A DNA stretch of 64,000 bases, from the NCBI GenBank assembly GCA_910589655.1, contig CAJUTJ010000145.1, positions 10,292 to 74,291 of the forward strand, given 5' to 3'. The notes below the pieces were generated by a model that saw nothing but the letters and a program-made list of their open reading frames with translations, had not been told where the DNA came from and did no database searches. Shown here piece after piece: positions 44,838 to 53,679 of the stretch. This DNA comes from an uncultured Acetatifactor sp. (lineage in GTDB: Bacteria; Bacillota; Clostridia; Lachnospirales; Lachnospiraceae). Made by a program: the position numbers and the translations under genes. Each line of letters opens with the position of its first letter. Positions within the stretch are counted from its first letter, which is position 1.

Positions 44838-45353
44838 CTAAATTTTCTGTAGTAGTTCGAAGACTTGGTCTCCCATCAGGTAGCCGGCTCCTACAAACAC
44901 CAGATTCCATAAGAAGATGCCGCAGGTGGAGGCGGTTACGTACTTTACCAGATTCATCCGTATGACTCCCGCCGGAATGGATACAATGGTGCGGATCATG
45001 GGGAGAAGTTTTCCTACAAAGACTCCCATGCTTCCTTTAGACCGGATCCATTCCAGATTTTTCTCTAAAGGCTCTTTCTGTTTCGGGAACCGTTTGGTGT
45101 AAGCGCGCAGGAAAACCTCGCCGCCCTTTCGTCCCAATCCGTACAGCAGCAAGCTTCCCAGAAGCCCCGCCGCCACGGTGATTACCATAACCCAGAAGAA
45201 GCTGATGTTTCCCTTTGCCGCCATAATCCCCGACAGGGGCATGATAATTCCGGCCGGAAAACCGGGCAGATTCATATATTCCAAAAGCACAATCACAAAG
45301 ATTGCCACTGCTCCGTATTTTGTAAAATAAAGGGTTAATGTAGAAATGTCCAT
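44838..45353 (-). CDS. DedA family membrane protein
   Basis: 171 residues, a little short for the family (about 200). VLLEYMNLPGFPAGIIMPLS near the N-terminus and VGKLLPMIRTIVSIPAG then MNLVKYVTAS in the C-terminal half are the DedA signatures with the conserved Arg/Pro. Family members flip phospholipids or undecaprenyl phosphate. AGGAGGAAAG precedes the ATG. Downstream is the 113-bp array. Confidence 0.88.
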   Translation of the reverse strand: MDISTLTLYFTKYGAVAIFVIVLLEYMNLPGFPAGIIMPLSGIMAAKGNISFFWVMVITVAAGLLGSLLLYGLGRKGGEVFLRAYTKRFPKQKEPLEKNLEWIRSKGSMGVFVGKLLPMIRTIVSIPAGVIRMNLVKYVTASTCGIFLWNLVFVGAGYLMGDQVFELLQKI

Positions 45354-45624
45354 GTTCTTTCCTCCTCATCTTCTTGCGGCAATCCCAAAACCACTCCGCA
45401 CTTACCGATAATTCATTATACAGAAATGCTTTTGGAATTGCTCTCTTAATTGGTATGGATAAAGCATAGACTCTAAAAATAAATGTCAACGTCAGAAAAT
45501 TCAAAAGAAATTCTAAAGAAATAATGTAAACTTTTGTAATGTATATATTTAATGATTTAATCCTGCCTGCTGCCCCATAAACAGCGGAATGCCGGATCTG
45601 GGGCAAATCATTTGGCAAGGGACT

Positions 45625-46215
45625 TTACAGCATTTCCAAAAGCTCTTGCGCTTTTTCGCCGTAAGAAGTATTTTCCAGCTTTTCCAGCAAGGGTCTGGCA
45701 TAAAGAAGAACCCGATAAGAATAATACCAAAAGCTGTAAAATAAATCTTCATTTTCTTCGTAGATACTCAAAACGGAGTCCTCATCCTCATTTTCAGATG
45801 CCAAATATTCCTCTTTCAACATGTCGGAAAAGAAAGGGAGCATATCCTCAGCGTCACCCTCCTCTATTTCTCCACAAAAATCATAATAGCATTCGGCAAT
45901 TAATACAAAGAAATCAAGTAAGGTCGTTATCATATAATCAGCGATTTGCCTTTCTTCCGTTTCGCCAACGGCATGTTCCAAACTGCGTACCAGAAATATC
46001 ATGGCAAAAGGAGTGGAATGCCATAGAGTACCCTGATGCTCGATATCGTTCATGATTTCAGATAATGCATCTTTTACTGATGCAAGGCTGTCCATATTCC
46101 ATATTTCTTCGAAATATTTCGGAAAATCCGAAGCCATGCCATAAGCGGTGCCAATTCTGTACCAAGGTATTTCTTCGATTGAGACATTTTGTACATATGC
46201 TTGATTTTTGTCCAT
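45625..46215 (-). CDS. HEAT-like immunity-type protein, unknown partner
   Basis: 196 residues from ATG at 46215 (GGGAGG). WYRIGTAYGMASDFPKYFEE and DIEHQGTLWHSTPFAMIFLV match the pattern HQGTxxxxTxxAxxFL seen in HEAT-repeat proteins encoded near polymorphic toxins. The middle is acidic (ENEDEDSVLSIYEENED). No toxin is adjacent. Assignment rests on pattern only. Confidence 0.55.
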   Translation of the reverse strand: MDKNQAYVQNVSIEEIPWYRIGTAYGMASDFPKYFEEIWNMDSLASVKDALSEIMNDIEHQGTLWHSTPFAMIFLVRSLEHAVGETEERQIADYMITTLLDFFVLIAECYYDFCGEIEEGDAEDMLPFFSDMLKEEYLASENEDEDSVLSIYEENEDLFYSFWYYSYRVLLYARPLLEKLENTSYGEKAQELLEML

Positions 46216-46506
46216 AATTATAGCCTCCCTGTCTGCAGTGTAAATCATCTGTGAGAAAAATGCCGCTTCTGGCTTCTGTATTCTTGACGGCGCAGCAAGT
46301 TCCCCCTTACAGATTTTTAAATACTATGTCGTCTTTTGGTTTTACCGGTCTCCGATATATTTATCCCACAGTTCTATTTTCTGTCCCTGTGTTTTACCAC
46401 TGTTTACGTGCTTCCTTTGCACCAAAATCTTGAGACTGCCGGACGCCAGAACGGGCGGCCTCTGCCCATTTTGTGCGCATCGGCGGCTCCGGCCTTTAAT
46501 GCCCCA

Positions 46507-48312
46507 TCAGCTCTGTATCTGTTTCATGTTATAAAAAATTCCCTTCCGGGCCATCAGCTCGTCATATGTACCGTACTCCACGCACTGCCCCGCATGAATG
46601 ACCGCAATTTTGTCCGCGTCCCGTATGGTGGAAAGCCGGTGGGCTACAATGAAGGTAGTTCTGTTTTCGGTTAAATTATTTACGGCCTCCTGAATCAGCT
46701 TTTCGGAAATACTGTCCAGAGCCGAAGTGGCCTCATCCAGCAGGATAATTCTGGGTTCCCGAATCAGTGCCCTTGCTATGGAAATGCGCTGTCTTTGTCC
46801 TCCGGAAAGCTTTCCGCCGTGTTCTCCCACCATGGTATCCAAGCCCTTGGGAAGAGAATCCACCAATTCCCTCAGATTGGCCGCGTCTATCACTTGATCC
46901 AGCTTCTCCTGTGTCACATCTTCACAGCCATAAATAATATTCTCACGGATAGTTCCCGAAAACAATATGGAGGTCTGAGGCACAACGGCCAAATATTTCC
47001 GGTAAGAGCGCAGATCAATCCGGTTCAAATCATGGCCGTCCAGCAGCACCCTTCCGCTGTCCGCCAGATAAAAGCCGTTTACCAGATTTAAGATAGTGGA
47101 TTTCCCGGCTCCCGATTCACCTACCAGCGCGATAGTCTCCCCTGTTCGCACCTCTAGGTTCAGGCCGTTCAAAGTATCGCTCTCTCCCTCATGGTATCTG
47201 AAATGAACATTCTGAAATGAGAAATGTCCCTCCACATTTTCAATCTGTTCCTTTCCTTCATTGTGCTCCACATCCTCGGACAACAGCACTTCCCCGATAG
47301 AATTGACGGACTCAATTCCCTTGGTGATAGTGGGAACAAGAGAAATAATAGCCGATACCTGATTGACAATGGTGGCGAAATAACTTTGATATAAAGTGAT
47401 ATCCCCCGCCATTATATTTCCGCGGAAAGCAAGAAACCCTGTAAAACAGAGGCAGATCACCTGAAAAATCTGAAAGATCGCCCAGCCCACGGAGCCGAAC
47501 AGAGATTGGATTAAGTCCAGCTTGTAGCCCTTTTCTGCCACGGCAAAGAGCTGCCCGCTCATCTTTTCCACTTCCTCTTCTTCCAATGCATGAGCACGGG
47601 TAACGGGAATCAGCTCCACCATTTCCATAACTCTGGCAGAAGTCTCCTCCATCTCCTTTCGGAATTCCCGGTTTCTGCGCTTCATAACACTCCGAAAAGA
47701 GACCATGGTAACGGCCGCAATGGGGGTGGTAATCAGGAAAAAGAAAAATACCATCATGCTTCTCTGTACCGTAACCACCAAGGCCACCGAAATGTTCAAC
47801 ACTATGTTTAAGACACTCAGAAACATTTGCGTGGAAAGTCCCTCCACTGCTTCCACGTCCCGGATGATCTTAGACTGGAGGCGACCCGACTGTGTCTCTA
47901 TATGATAAGATATGGAGAGCTGCTGCAGTTTACGGATCAGCGCCTTCCTGAGCCCCGTCTCCGCATATCGGGTGGACTGGCTCTTATAATCGGTATACAG
48001 ATAATTCATGGGCACATTCAGGCATACCAAGAAAATCATCAAAACGGTGTAAAAAATAATGTTTCCGGTACTGTCAGGGCTTTGAGATGTAATATCGTTT
48101 ATAATGTTTGCCGTCACAATGGGCAGCACCCACACGCAGGCATGTTTGCAGAAGAAAAAGAATACTGCCAACAGGAATTTATAATAATTCCCTTTGTACA
48201 GTGAAACTAAAATTTTCAAAGGATGCCCCTGATGCTTCCGATAGCATTCTATAAACCAATGCTCCGGCTCTATCCCCTTGGGAGCTCTCATTTTCTTTTC
48301 AAATGATGACAT
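46507..48312 (-). CDS. ABC exporter, fused permease and ATPase
   Basis: 601 residues. Six-helix transmembrane domain (about 40-320), then ATPase: Walker A VGESGAGKSTIL, signature KLSGGQRQRISIARAL, Walker B IILLDEATSALD, H-loop IVAHRLSTIRDAD. Half-transporter that would dimerise; substrate unknown (lipid, peptide or drug). GGAGTAGGGTA before the ATG. Stands alone. Confidence 0.92.
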   Translation of the reverse strand: MSSFEKKMRAPKGIEPEHWFIECYRKHQGHPLKILVSLYKGNYYKFLLAVFFFFCKHACVWVLPIVTANIINDITSQSPDSTGNIIFYTVLMIFLVCLNVPMNYLYTDYKSQSTRYAETGLRKALIRKLQQLSISYHIETQSGRLQSKIIRDVEAVEGLSTQMFLSVLNIVLNISVALVVTVQRSMMVFFFFLITTPIAAVTMVSFRSVMKRRNREFRKEMEETSARVMEMVELIPVTRAHALEEEEVEKMSGQLFAVAEKGYKLDLIQSLFGSVGWAIFQIFQVICLCFTGFLAFRGNIMAGDITLYQSYFATIVNQVSAIISLVPTITKGIESVNSIGEVLLSEDVEHNEGKEQIENVEGHFSFQNVHFRYHEGESDTLNGLNLEVRTGETIALVGESGAGKSTILNLVNGFYLADSGRVLLDGHDLNRIDLRSYRKYLAVVPQTSILFSGTIRENIIYGCEDVTQEKLDQVIDAANLRELVDSLPKGLDTMVGEHGGKLSGGQRQRISIARALIREPRIILLDEATSALDSISEKLIQEAVNNLTENRTTFIVAHRLSTIRDADKIAVIHAGQCVEYGTYDELMARKGIFYNMKQIQS

Positions 48313-48362
48313 TACCCTACTCCTTTTGAATAATAATGTATTAAAATTAATTTCAGCAAAAG

Positions 48363-48386
48363 GGGGATGCCTGTAACAGCATCCCC
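48363..48386 (-). terminator. Terminator of ilvC
   Basis: GGGGATGC-TGTTACAG-GCATCCCC stem with CTTTTG tail on the minus strand; wider AGCAAAA/TTTTGCT arms extend it. Confidence 0.75.
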
Positions 48387-48433
48387 ACTGAAATTTTGCT
48401 TTATGAATGACAGTACCCTGACATAACGCGAAA

Positions 48434-49453
48434 TTAGTTGTTAATCAGCTTATCCTCTTCATTATTCCAGCTGTAAAGCTTTCTGATCTCCTCGCCCACC
48501 TTCTCGGAAGAATGCTCGGAAGCCAGCTTTCTCATAGCTTTAAAGTGAACCTGTCTGCCTGCCGGAGACATGTCGAGGAGAAAGTCCTTAGCGAAAGTAC
48601 CGTCCTGAATATCGCTCAAAATCTTCTTCATAGCCTTCTTGGTCTCCTCGGTAACGATCTTAGGCCCGGTTATGTAATCTCCGTACTCCGCCGTATTGGA
48701 AATGGAATATCTCATACCCGCGAAACCGCTTTGATAAATCAGATCTACAATCAGCTTCATCTCGTGGATACACTCAAAATATGCGTTTCTCTCGTCATAT
48801 CCTGCCTCCACCAATGTCTCAAAACCTGCCTGCATCAACGCGCACACACCGCCGCAGAGAACAGCCTGCTCACCGAACAAATCGGTCTCCGTTTCGGTAC
48901 GGAAGGTGGTCTCGAGAACGCCTGCTCTGGCGCCGCCGATCCCCAATGCATAAGCCAGTGCCATATCCTGTGCCTTACCGGTTGCATCCTGCTCCACCGC
49001 GATAAGACAGGGAACACCCTTGCCCTCCTGATACTCGCTTCGCACGGTATGTCCGGGACCCTTCGGCGCAATCATGGTTACATCCACATCTGCGGGAGGT
49101 ACGATGCATCCGAAGTGAATATTGAAGCCGTGAGCAAACATCAGCATATTTCCGGCCTCCAGATTGGGCTCGATGTCCTTCTTATAGAGATCAGCCTGCT
49201 TCTCGTCGTTGATCAGAATCATAATAATATCGGCCTGCTTTGCAGCCTCGGCTGCGGTATATACTTCAAATCCCTGCTTTACTGCCTTATCCCAAGACTT
49301 GGAGCCCTCGTAAAGACCGATAATCACGTGACATCCGGAATCCTTCAGGTTCAACGCATGTGCATGTCCCTGACTTCCGTAGCCGATAATCGCGATGGTC
49401 TTTCCCTCCAGCAGAGAAAGATTACAATCTTCCTGATAAAAAATTTTTGCCAT
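48434..49453 (-). CDS. ilvC: Ketol-acid reductoisomerase (NADP-type, class I)
   Basis: 339 residues from ATG at 49453 (GGAGGAAAG). Rossmann motif AIIGYGSQGHAHALNLKDSG, APKGPGHTVRSEYQEGKGVP, metal ligands DLFGEQAVLCGG and ECIHEMKLIVDLIYQ. Class I length. Converts acetolactate to dihydroxy-isovalerate. Lies 100 nt downstream of ilvN. Confidence 0.98.
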   Translation of the reverse strand: MAKIFYQEDCNLSLLEGKTIAIIGYGSQGHAHALNLKDSGCHVIIGLYEGSKSWDKAVKQGFEVYTAAEAAKQADIIMILINDEKQADLYKKDIEPNLEAGNMLMFAHGFNIHFGCIVPPADVDVTMIAPKGPGHTVRSEYQEGKGVPCLIAVEQDATGKAQDMALAYALGIGGARAGVLETTFRTETETDLFGEQAVLCGGVCALMQAGFETLVEAGYDERNAYFECIHEMKLIVDLIYQSGFAGMRYSISNTAEYGDYITGPKIVTEETKKAMKKILSDIQDGTFAKDFLLDMSPAGRQVHFKAMRKLASEHSSEKVGEEIRKLYSWNNEEDKLINN

Positions 49454-49553
49454 TTTTCTTTCCTCCATTTGCATTTGATAGGTGTACTCTCCGCTGTCCG
49501 GAAAGGCACCCTGCTTCTCGATATATAACTGACAGGTTTTGCCCTGGAGCTAA

Positions 49554-50069
49554 CTATTTGCTGCATAACTCTTCTATGGAAATCACCTTATCCGTACCTC
49601 TGCTCAGCCCCGCGATACCGGTTCTGGCAATCTCAAGAATTTCGTAGCCGTCCAAAAGTCCGATGAAAGCATCAATCTTCTGCTGATTGCCGGTAAGCTC
49701 GATCATCAGACTTTCCGGTGACACGTCAATGATCTTGGCACGGAATATATCCGTCACTGCAATGATGCTCTGTCTCTGCTCCGCGGTTGCTCTCACCTTG
49801 ATCATAATAAGCTCGCGGTATACGCTCTCTTCCGGCTCCAGCTCCCTGATATCACGGACATCCACCAGCTTCGCCACCTGCTTCTCGATCTGCTCCAATA
49901 TCTCCTCGTCACCGGATGCCACGATAGTGATACGGGTGATACGCGAATCGGCAGTGGTTCCCGCGGTAATACTTTCGATATTATAGCCTCTTCTGGAAAA
50001 CAGGCCGGAAATCCGGCTCAAAACACCGGATGTATTGTCAACCAACAACTGAAAAACTCTTCTTTGCAT
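49554..50069 (-). CDS. ilvN: Acetolactate synthase regulatory subunit, copy 1
   Basis: 171 residues from ATG at 50069 (GAGGTG 9 nt upstream); an upstream ATG at 50165 would add 32 residues without homology. ACT domain VFQLLVDNTSGVLSRISGLF then RRGYNIESITAGTT, C-terminal half ELTGNQQKIDAFIGLL and EIARTGIAGLSRG. Full-length IlvH type. Gives valine feedback to IlvB. Operon with ilvC; its catalytic partner is 7 kb away. Confidence 0.93.
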   Translation of the reverse strand: MQRRVFQLLVDNTSGVLSRISGLFSRRGYNIESITAGTTADSRITRITIVASGDEEILEQIEKQVAKLVDVRDIRELEPEESVYRELIMIKVRATAEQRQSIIAVTDIFRAKIIDVSPESLMIELTGNQQKIDAFIGLLDGYEILEIARTGIAGLSRGTDKVISIEELCSK

Positions 50070-50229
50070 TTTATAACACCTCACATGATTGTTTACACCG
50101 TCCGGCCCAATACCGTCATTATCCGACTCTAAAGCTTCCTGCAAGATGTCCTCCGTCTGCGCCATATTTTCTCAAATCCAAAAGGCGCATCGGCTGCGAT
50201 TATTGAATTGGGTCGGAAACTCTTTCGTT

Positions 50230-50258
50230 ATCATATCAAGATACGTATAAAATGTCAA
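50230..50258 (-). promoter_or_regulatory. ilvN-ilvC promoter
   Basis: TTGACA (50253-50258), 17-bp spacer, TATGAT (50230-50235) on the minus strand. The MITE-like element C begins 40 bp upstream. Confidence 0.8.
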
Positions 50259-50297
50259 TAAACACTTAAGGAAAAAGCGTGGAATAAATGATAGGGC

Positions 50298-50430
50298 GTT
50301 ACTTTTCACACCCACGTCACCGCAAGGCGTTTTCACGCGTTTTTTGCGTGACAAACCCGAGGGCAACCTGCGCGGAACCGCTGTTTTGCGGTTTCTGGCA
50401 TGCGTTACTGGCGGCGGAGTGAACAGTAAC
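50298..50430. mobile_element. MITE-like element, copy C (133 bp) with target duplication
   Basis: Terminal inverted repeats GTTACTTTTCAC (50298-50309) and GTGAACAGTAAC (50419-50430). Flanked by direct repeats GATAGGGC at 50290-50297 and 50431-50438, the pattern left by transposition. Internal GGAACCGC/GCGGTTTC hairpin corresponds to copies A and B. Non-coding, lies between the divergent ilvN and merR genes. Confidence 0.75.
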
Positions 50431-50543
50431 GATAGGGCGGAACGCTATCGTTTGCCGAAATTCCCCTTTTCGGAATTGTGTTTCTGCCAAAAACGGATTA
50501 TACTAGATGATAACTAAAAGGAAGGCTATCAAGGGAAACCGCT

Positions 50544-51362
50544 ATGTATAAAAAGGACAAGTTTCTTACAATCGGCCAATTTGCCGCCATGCATGGAATC
50601 AATAAGAAAACTTTGATGTGGTATGACGAAATCGGACTGTTCAAGCCCACCTTCATTCATCCGGAAAACGGCTATCGCTATTACAATTACCACCAGAGCC
50701 CCGTTTTGGAAACCATTCTGTTGTTGCGGGAACTGGATGTTTCCGTCAACGATATACAGATTTTTATGAAAAACCGCTCCGCCGAAAGCTTAAAAAATTT
50801 ACTGGAAGAAAAACGAAACGATCTGGATCTGCAGATCACTCATCTGCAGGCAGTCCGTACCACCTTATCCACATATCATCAAAACATGTCTACCCTGCTG
50901 ACTATGAACTTATCCGAAATCAGTATTGTCGAAAGGCCGGAACGCTGTCTGGTCACAGTGGACATTGATAAGGACATCTCCTTTGAGGATGTGGTTGAAC
51001 TGATTACAGCCGAAACGGAAAAATACCATTTGGGGCGCCTTCATGATGCTTCTTATGGCTCAATGCTTCCTGTTTCCAGTTTGATGAACGGCTGTTATGA
51101 CGATTATTCCAAGCTCTTTATTGAAATACCCTTCCTCACAAGCAAAACGGGGCTGCACATCATTCCCGGCGGAAAGTACCTGAGAGCTTTCCATAAAGGG
51201 GATTGGGAAAAGCTGCCCCAGCGGTATCAGGAAATTTTGTCATATGCCCAAAAACACAATTTGGAATTCCATGGCTATTCTTATGAGACGGGCATAAATG
51301 AAAATGTTATTGAGCGAATGGAAGACTATATCCTTCAGATTGAAATTCCCATTCTCGGATAA
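50544..51362 (+). CDS. MerR family regulator with GyrI-like effector domain
   Basis: 272 residues. Winged helix FLTIGQFAAMHGINKKTLMW then YDEIGLFKP, GYRYYNYHQ, coiled-coil dimerisation helix (about 85-125), and a GyrI/BmrR-like effector domain (ERPERCLVTVDIDKDISFED, GGKYLRAFHKGDWEKL). Members bind drugs or lipophilic cations and activate efflux genes by twisting a 19-bp spacer promoter. It leads the plus-strand module. AAGGGAAAC before the ATG. Confidence 0.88.
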   Translation: MYKKDKFLTIGQFAAMHGINKKTLMWYDEIGLFKPTFIHPENGYRYYNYHQSPVLETILLLRELDVSVNDIQIFMKNRSAESLKNLLEEKRNDLDLQITHLQAVRTTLSTYHQNMSTLLTMNLSEISIVERPERCLVTVDIDKDISFEDVVELITAETEKYHLGRLHDASYGSMLPVSSLMNGCYDDYSKLFIEIPFLTSKTGLHIIPGGKYLRAFHKGDWEKLPQRYQEILSYAQKHNLEFHGYSYETGINENVIERMEDYILQIEIPILG

Positions 51363-51399
51363 AAAATGCCCCAAGGGGCTCTTATTTAAAGTAACAAAC

Positions 51400-51588
51400 G
51401 GAGTATAATGTTGAAAGAAAAGCGCTTTCAACTATTGATTTTGAGTCCGCCAAAGCGGACATGGAGTATATGGTTGAAAGAAAAGCGCTTTCAACTATTG
51501 ATTTTGGATCCGCCAAAGCGGACATGGAGTATATGGTTGAATAAAAATGCGTATTCAACTATTGATTTGAGTGCGCAAGAGGGTGTGT
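51400..51588. repeat. 63-bp tandem repeats with twin hairpins (3 units)
   Basis: GGAGTATA starts at 51400, 51463 and 51526, period 63. Units 1-2 carry hairpins GTTGAAAG-AAAAGC-GCTTTCAAC type and GTCCGCC-AAA-GCGGAC; unit 3 is altered and merges into the 91-bp leader of the response regulator. Confidence 0.88.
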
Positions 51589-51627
51589 AAACACCCCTCT
51601 TTAGGCGCGCAGATGGGAGTAAATATG
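51537..51627 (+). promoter_or_regulatory. Duplicated 91-bp structured leader, copy 1 (before response regulator)
   Basis: Contains TTGAATA/TATTCAA hairpin and a stronger one with AAGAGGGTGT-GTAA-ACACCCCTCTT nested inside TGCGC/GCGCA, then ATGGGAG as ribosome site. Only 5 of 91 positions differ from the copy at 53589-53679. Confidence 0.85.
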
Positions 51628-52293
51628 AAAACCATAGCAGTGATAGAAGACGATCTGTATATAGGGAATCTGCTCCAGAAGACATTGGCGTCAGAAGGAT
51701 ATCGCGTAATCCGGGCATACTCCGGTACGGAAGCCCTGCTTTTACTGGAAAAGCAAAGCCCCGACTTGATTCTGCTGGATCTTATGCTGCCGGGACTGCC
51801 GGGGGAAGAGCTGCTTCCCTTTTTAAACGGGATTCCCGTTATCGTTGTCAGCGCAAAAGCGGACGTGGACGACAAAGCCGCCTTGCTTTTGAACGGCGCC
51901 GCCGATTATATCACCAAGCCGTTTGCACTCAAAGAACTGCTGGCCCGGATCACGGTACAGCTGCGTAGACAGCCTGTACTTTGCAATACCTGCCTGAGGG
52001 TGGGGGGCCTGTGTCTGGACAGTGGAGATAGAAGCTGTACTCTGTCCGGAAAACAGGTTCATTTGACAAGGACGGAATTTGCCATTCTAAAGCTGTTGGC
52101 GGAAAATGTAAACCATTGTATCTCCAAATCCGCCCTTTTGGATCGTATCAGTATGGATACACCCGATTGTACGGAAATCTCGTTAAAGGTTCATATCAGC
52201 AATCTCCGTCAAAAGCTCCGGGAAATTTCCGGTGAAAATTATATCGAAACCGTATGGGGAATCGGCTTTACACTTTCTTTACCCTTTTCTTAA
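51625..52293 (+). CDS. OmpR-family response regulator of the ABC module
   Basis: 222 residues from ATG at 51625 (GGGAGT upstream); a longer in-frame reading starts inside the leader hairpin and is rejected. Receiver: AVIEDDLYIGNLL, LILLDLMLPGLPG (phospho-Asp), NGAADYITKPFALKELLARI. DNA-binding: LTRTEFAILKLLAENVNHCI and ISLKVHISNLRQKLRE then WGIGFTL. Partner kinase is the last gene of the block. Confidence 0.92.
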   Translation: MKTIAVIEDDLYIGNLLQKTLASEGYRVIRAYSGTEALLLLEKQSPDLILLDLMLPGLPGEELLPFLNGIPVIVVSAKADVDDKAALLLNGAADYITKPFALKELLARITVQLRRQPVLCNTCLRVGGLCLDSGDRSCTLSGKQVHLTRTEFAILKLLAENVNHCISKSALLDRISMDTPDCTEISLKVHISNLRQKLREISGENYIETVWGIGFTLSLPFS

Positions 52294-52326
52294 CCGGTTA
52301 CTTGATACTTCCGTGATATACTGTCT

Positions 52327-52436
52327 CCATTCTAAACTCCCATACAAACAACCATACCCATACAAAAAGGCTGGGAGTTTAGCGTAAAATCCTGCACTAC
52401 AGGATTCCGAATGCCTATTACATCAGAATGGAGGAT
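52327..52436 (+). promoter_or_regulatory. Structured leader of the ABC ATPase gene
   Basis: Nested inverted repeats: CCATTCT / AGAATGG (52327-52333, 52425-52431), TAAACTCCCA / TGGGAGTTTA (52333-52342, 52372-52381) and ATCCTG-CACTA-CAGGAT at 52389-52405. The outer arm touches the ribosome site GGAGG. Confidence 0.7.
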
Positions 52437-52440
52437 TTCT

Positions 52441-53367
52441 ATGGAATATGTATTAACCACAAACACACTACAGAAAAAATATCACAATTTTACCGCGCTG
52501 GATAATGTAAATATGCATATTCCCAAGGGCGCCATCTATGGCTTTGTGGGGGAAAACGGAGCCGGAAAAACCACTTTGATACGGCTGATCTGCGGATTAC
52601 AGGCTCCCACAGGGGGAAGCTATTCTCTTTTCGGAGTCCCCTCTTCCGATAAAAATATCAGAAAGAGCCGCCAGCGCATGGGAGCCGTGGTGGAAACTCC
52701 GTCCGTTTACCTGAATTTATCGGCAGCGGACAATCTGAAACAGCAATTACGCATTTTGGGAGTGCCTTCCTTTGAAGCGATTCCCGAGCTTCTGAACATA
52801 GTGGGATTGGAAAATACCGGATCGAAAAAGGCAAAACACCTCTCTCTCGGTATGAGGCAAAGGCTCGGCATTGCCGTCTCACTTGCCGGAAATCCCGATT
52901 TTCTGGTATTGGACGAACCAGTTAACGGTTTGGATCCTCAAGGCATTGTAGAGATGCGGGAATTGCTGCTAAAGCTGAATGTAGAATATGGCATTACCAT
53001 CCTCATTTCAAGCCACATTTTAGGCGAACTCTCCAAGCTTGCCACTTTTTACGGATTTATCCATAAGGGCAGGATAATACAGGAAATCAGTGCCAAGGCG
53101 CTGGAAGCATCCTGCCGCAAATCGCTCCGCGCTTCCGTATCCGACACCAAGGCGCTGGCAATGGCAATGGAGGAAAAAGGAGTGGAATATCAAATTATTT
53201 CCGAGACACAGGCGGAAGTCTATGATGATATCACCGTCTCGGATCTGGTAAATATTTTGAATCCTAAAAAATGCATTGTATACTCCGTCTCCTCCAGAGA
53301 GGAAGGTTTGGAAAAGCATTATATGAACTTAATAACCGGAGGAGCCTTGAGTGAACCCCATGTATAA
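52441..53367 (+). CDS. ABC transporter ATPase (BcrA/lantibiotic-immunity type)
   Basis: 308 residues from ATG at 52441 (GGAGGATTTCT). Walker A FVGENGAGKTTLIRLI, signature HLSLGMRQRLGIAVSL, Walker B FLVLDEPVNGLD, H-loop ISSHILGELS. A C-terminal about 90-residue extension is usual in BcrA/drug ABC-2 ATPases. Partner permease is 310 nt downstream. Likely exports or detoxifies a peptide antibiotic. Confidence 0.92.
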   Translation: MEYVLTTNTLQKKYHNFTALDNVNMHIPKGAIYGFVGENGAGKTTLIRLICGLQAPTGGSYSLFGVPSSDKNIRKSRQRMGAVVETPSVYLNLSAADNLKQQLRILGVPSFEAIPELLNIVGLENTGSKKAKHLSLGMRQRLGIAVSLAGNPDFLVLDEPVNGLDPQGIVEMRELLLKLNVEYGITILISSHILGELSKLATFYGFIHKGRIIQEISAKALEASCRKSLRASVSDTKALAMAMEEKGVEYQIISETQAEVYDDITVSDLVNILNPKKCIVYSVSSREEGLEKHYMNLITGGALSEPHV

Positions 53368-53676
53368 TGTGGATGTGTGCCAATACCGATGGTATGCCGG
53401 AAAGTGTGAATTAAAATTTGTTCTTTTGGTCTGCAAATCCCGAGCTCTGAGCCTCAATGTCCTGAAAGGATTACGGTTGGTTTCGCATAAAAGTTACCGT
53501 TAAGAAAAGCATAACACTTTTGGGGAAAAGATTCATGTATTGTTTGTGCCGACTACGTAGGTATGCCTGAAAGATTGAATAAAAAAGATTGAATAAAAAT
53601 GCATATTCAACTATTGATTTAAGTGCGCAAGAGAGTGTGTAAACACCCCTCTTTAGGCGCGCAGATGGGAGTAGAA
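53368..53676. other. Intergenic region between ATPase and permease, repeat-rich
   Basis: Holds two copies of a short hairpin element (53375-53410 and 53541-53580: GTGCCGAC...ATGCC then GAAAG) and the second 91-bp leader (53589-53679). No gene. Confidence 0.6.
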
Positions 53677-53679
53677 ATG
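53589..53679 (+). promoter_or_regulatory. Duplicated 91-bp structured leader, copy 2 (before permease)
   Basis: Same length and hairpins as 51537-51627; the distance from TTGAATA to the start codon is 88 nt in both. Confidence 0.85.

Noticed and set aside
50070..50165. 32-residue N-terminal extension of IlvN copy 1 as a regulatory leader peptide
   Set aside because: It has no run of Leu, Ile or Val codons and is in frame with the gene; the ATG at 50069 has the better ribosome site.
51571..51624. N-terminal extension MRKRVCKHPSLGAQMGV on the response regulator and permease
   Set aside because: Falls in the hairpin leader, identical in both unrelated genes, no ribosome site; kept as a leader but noted under findings.
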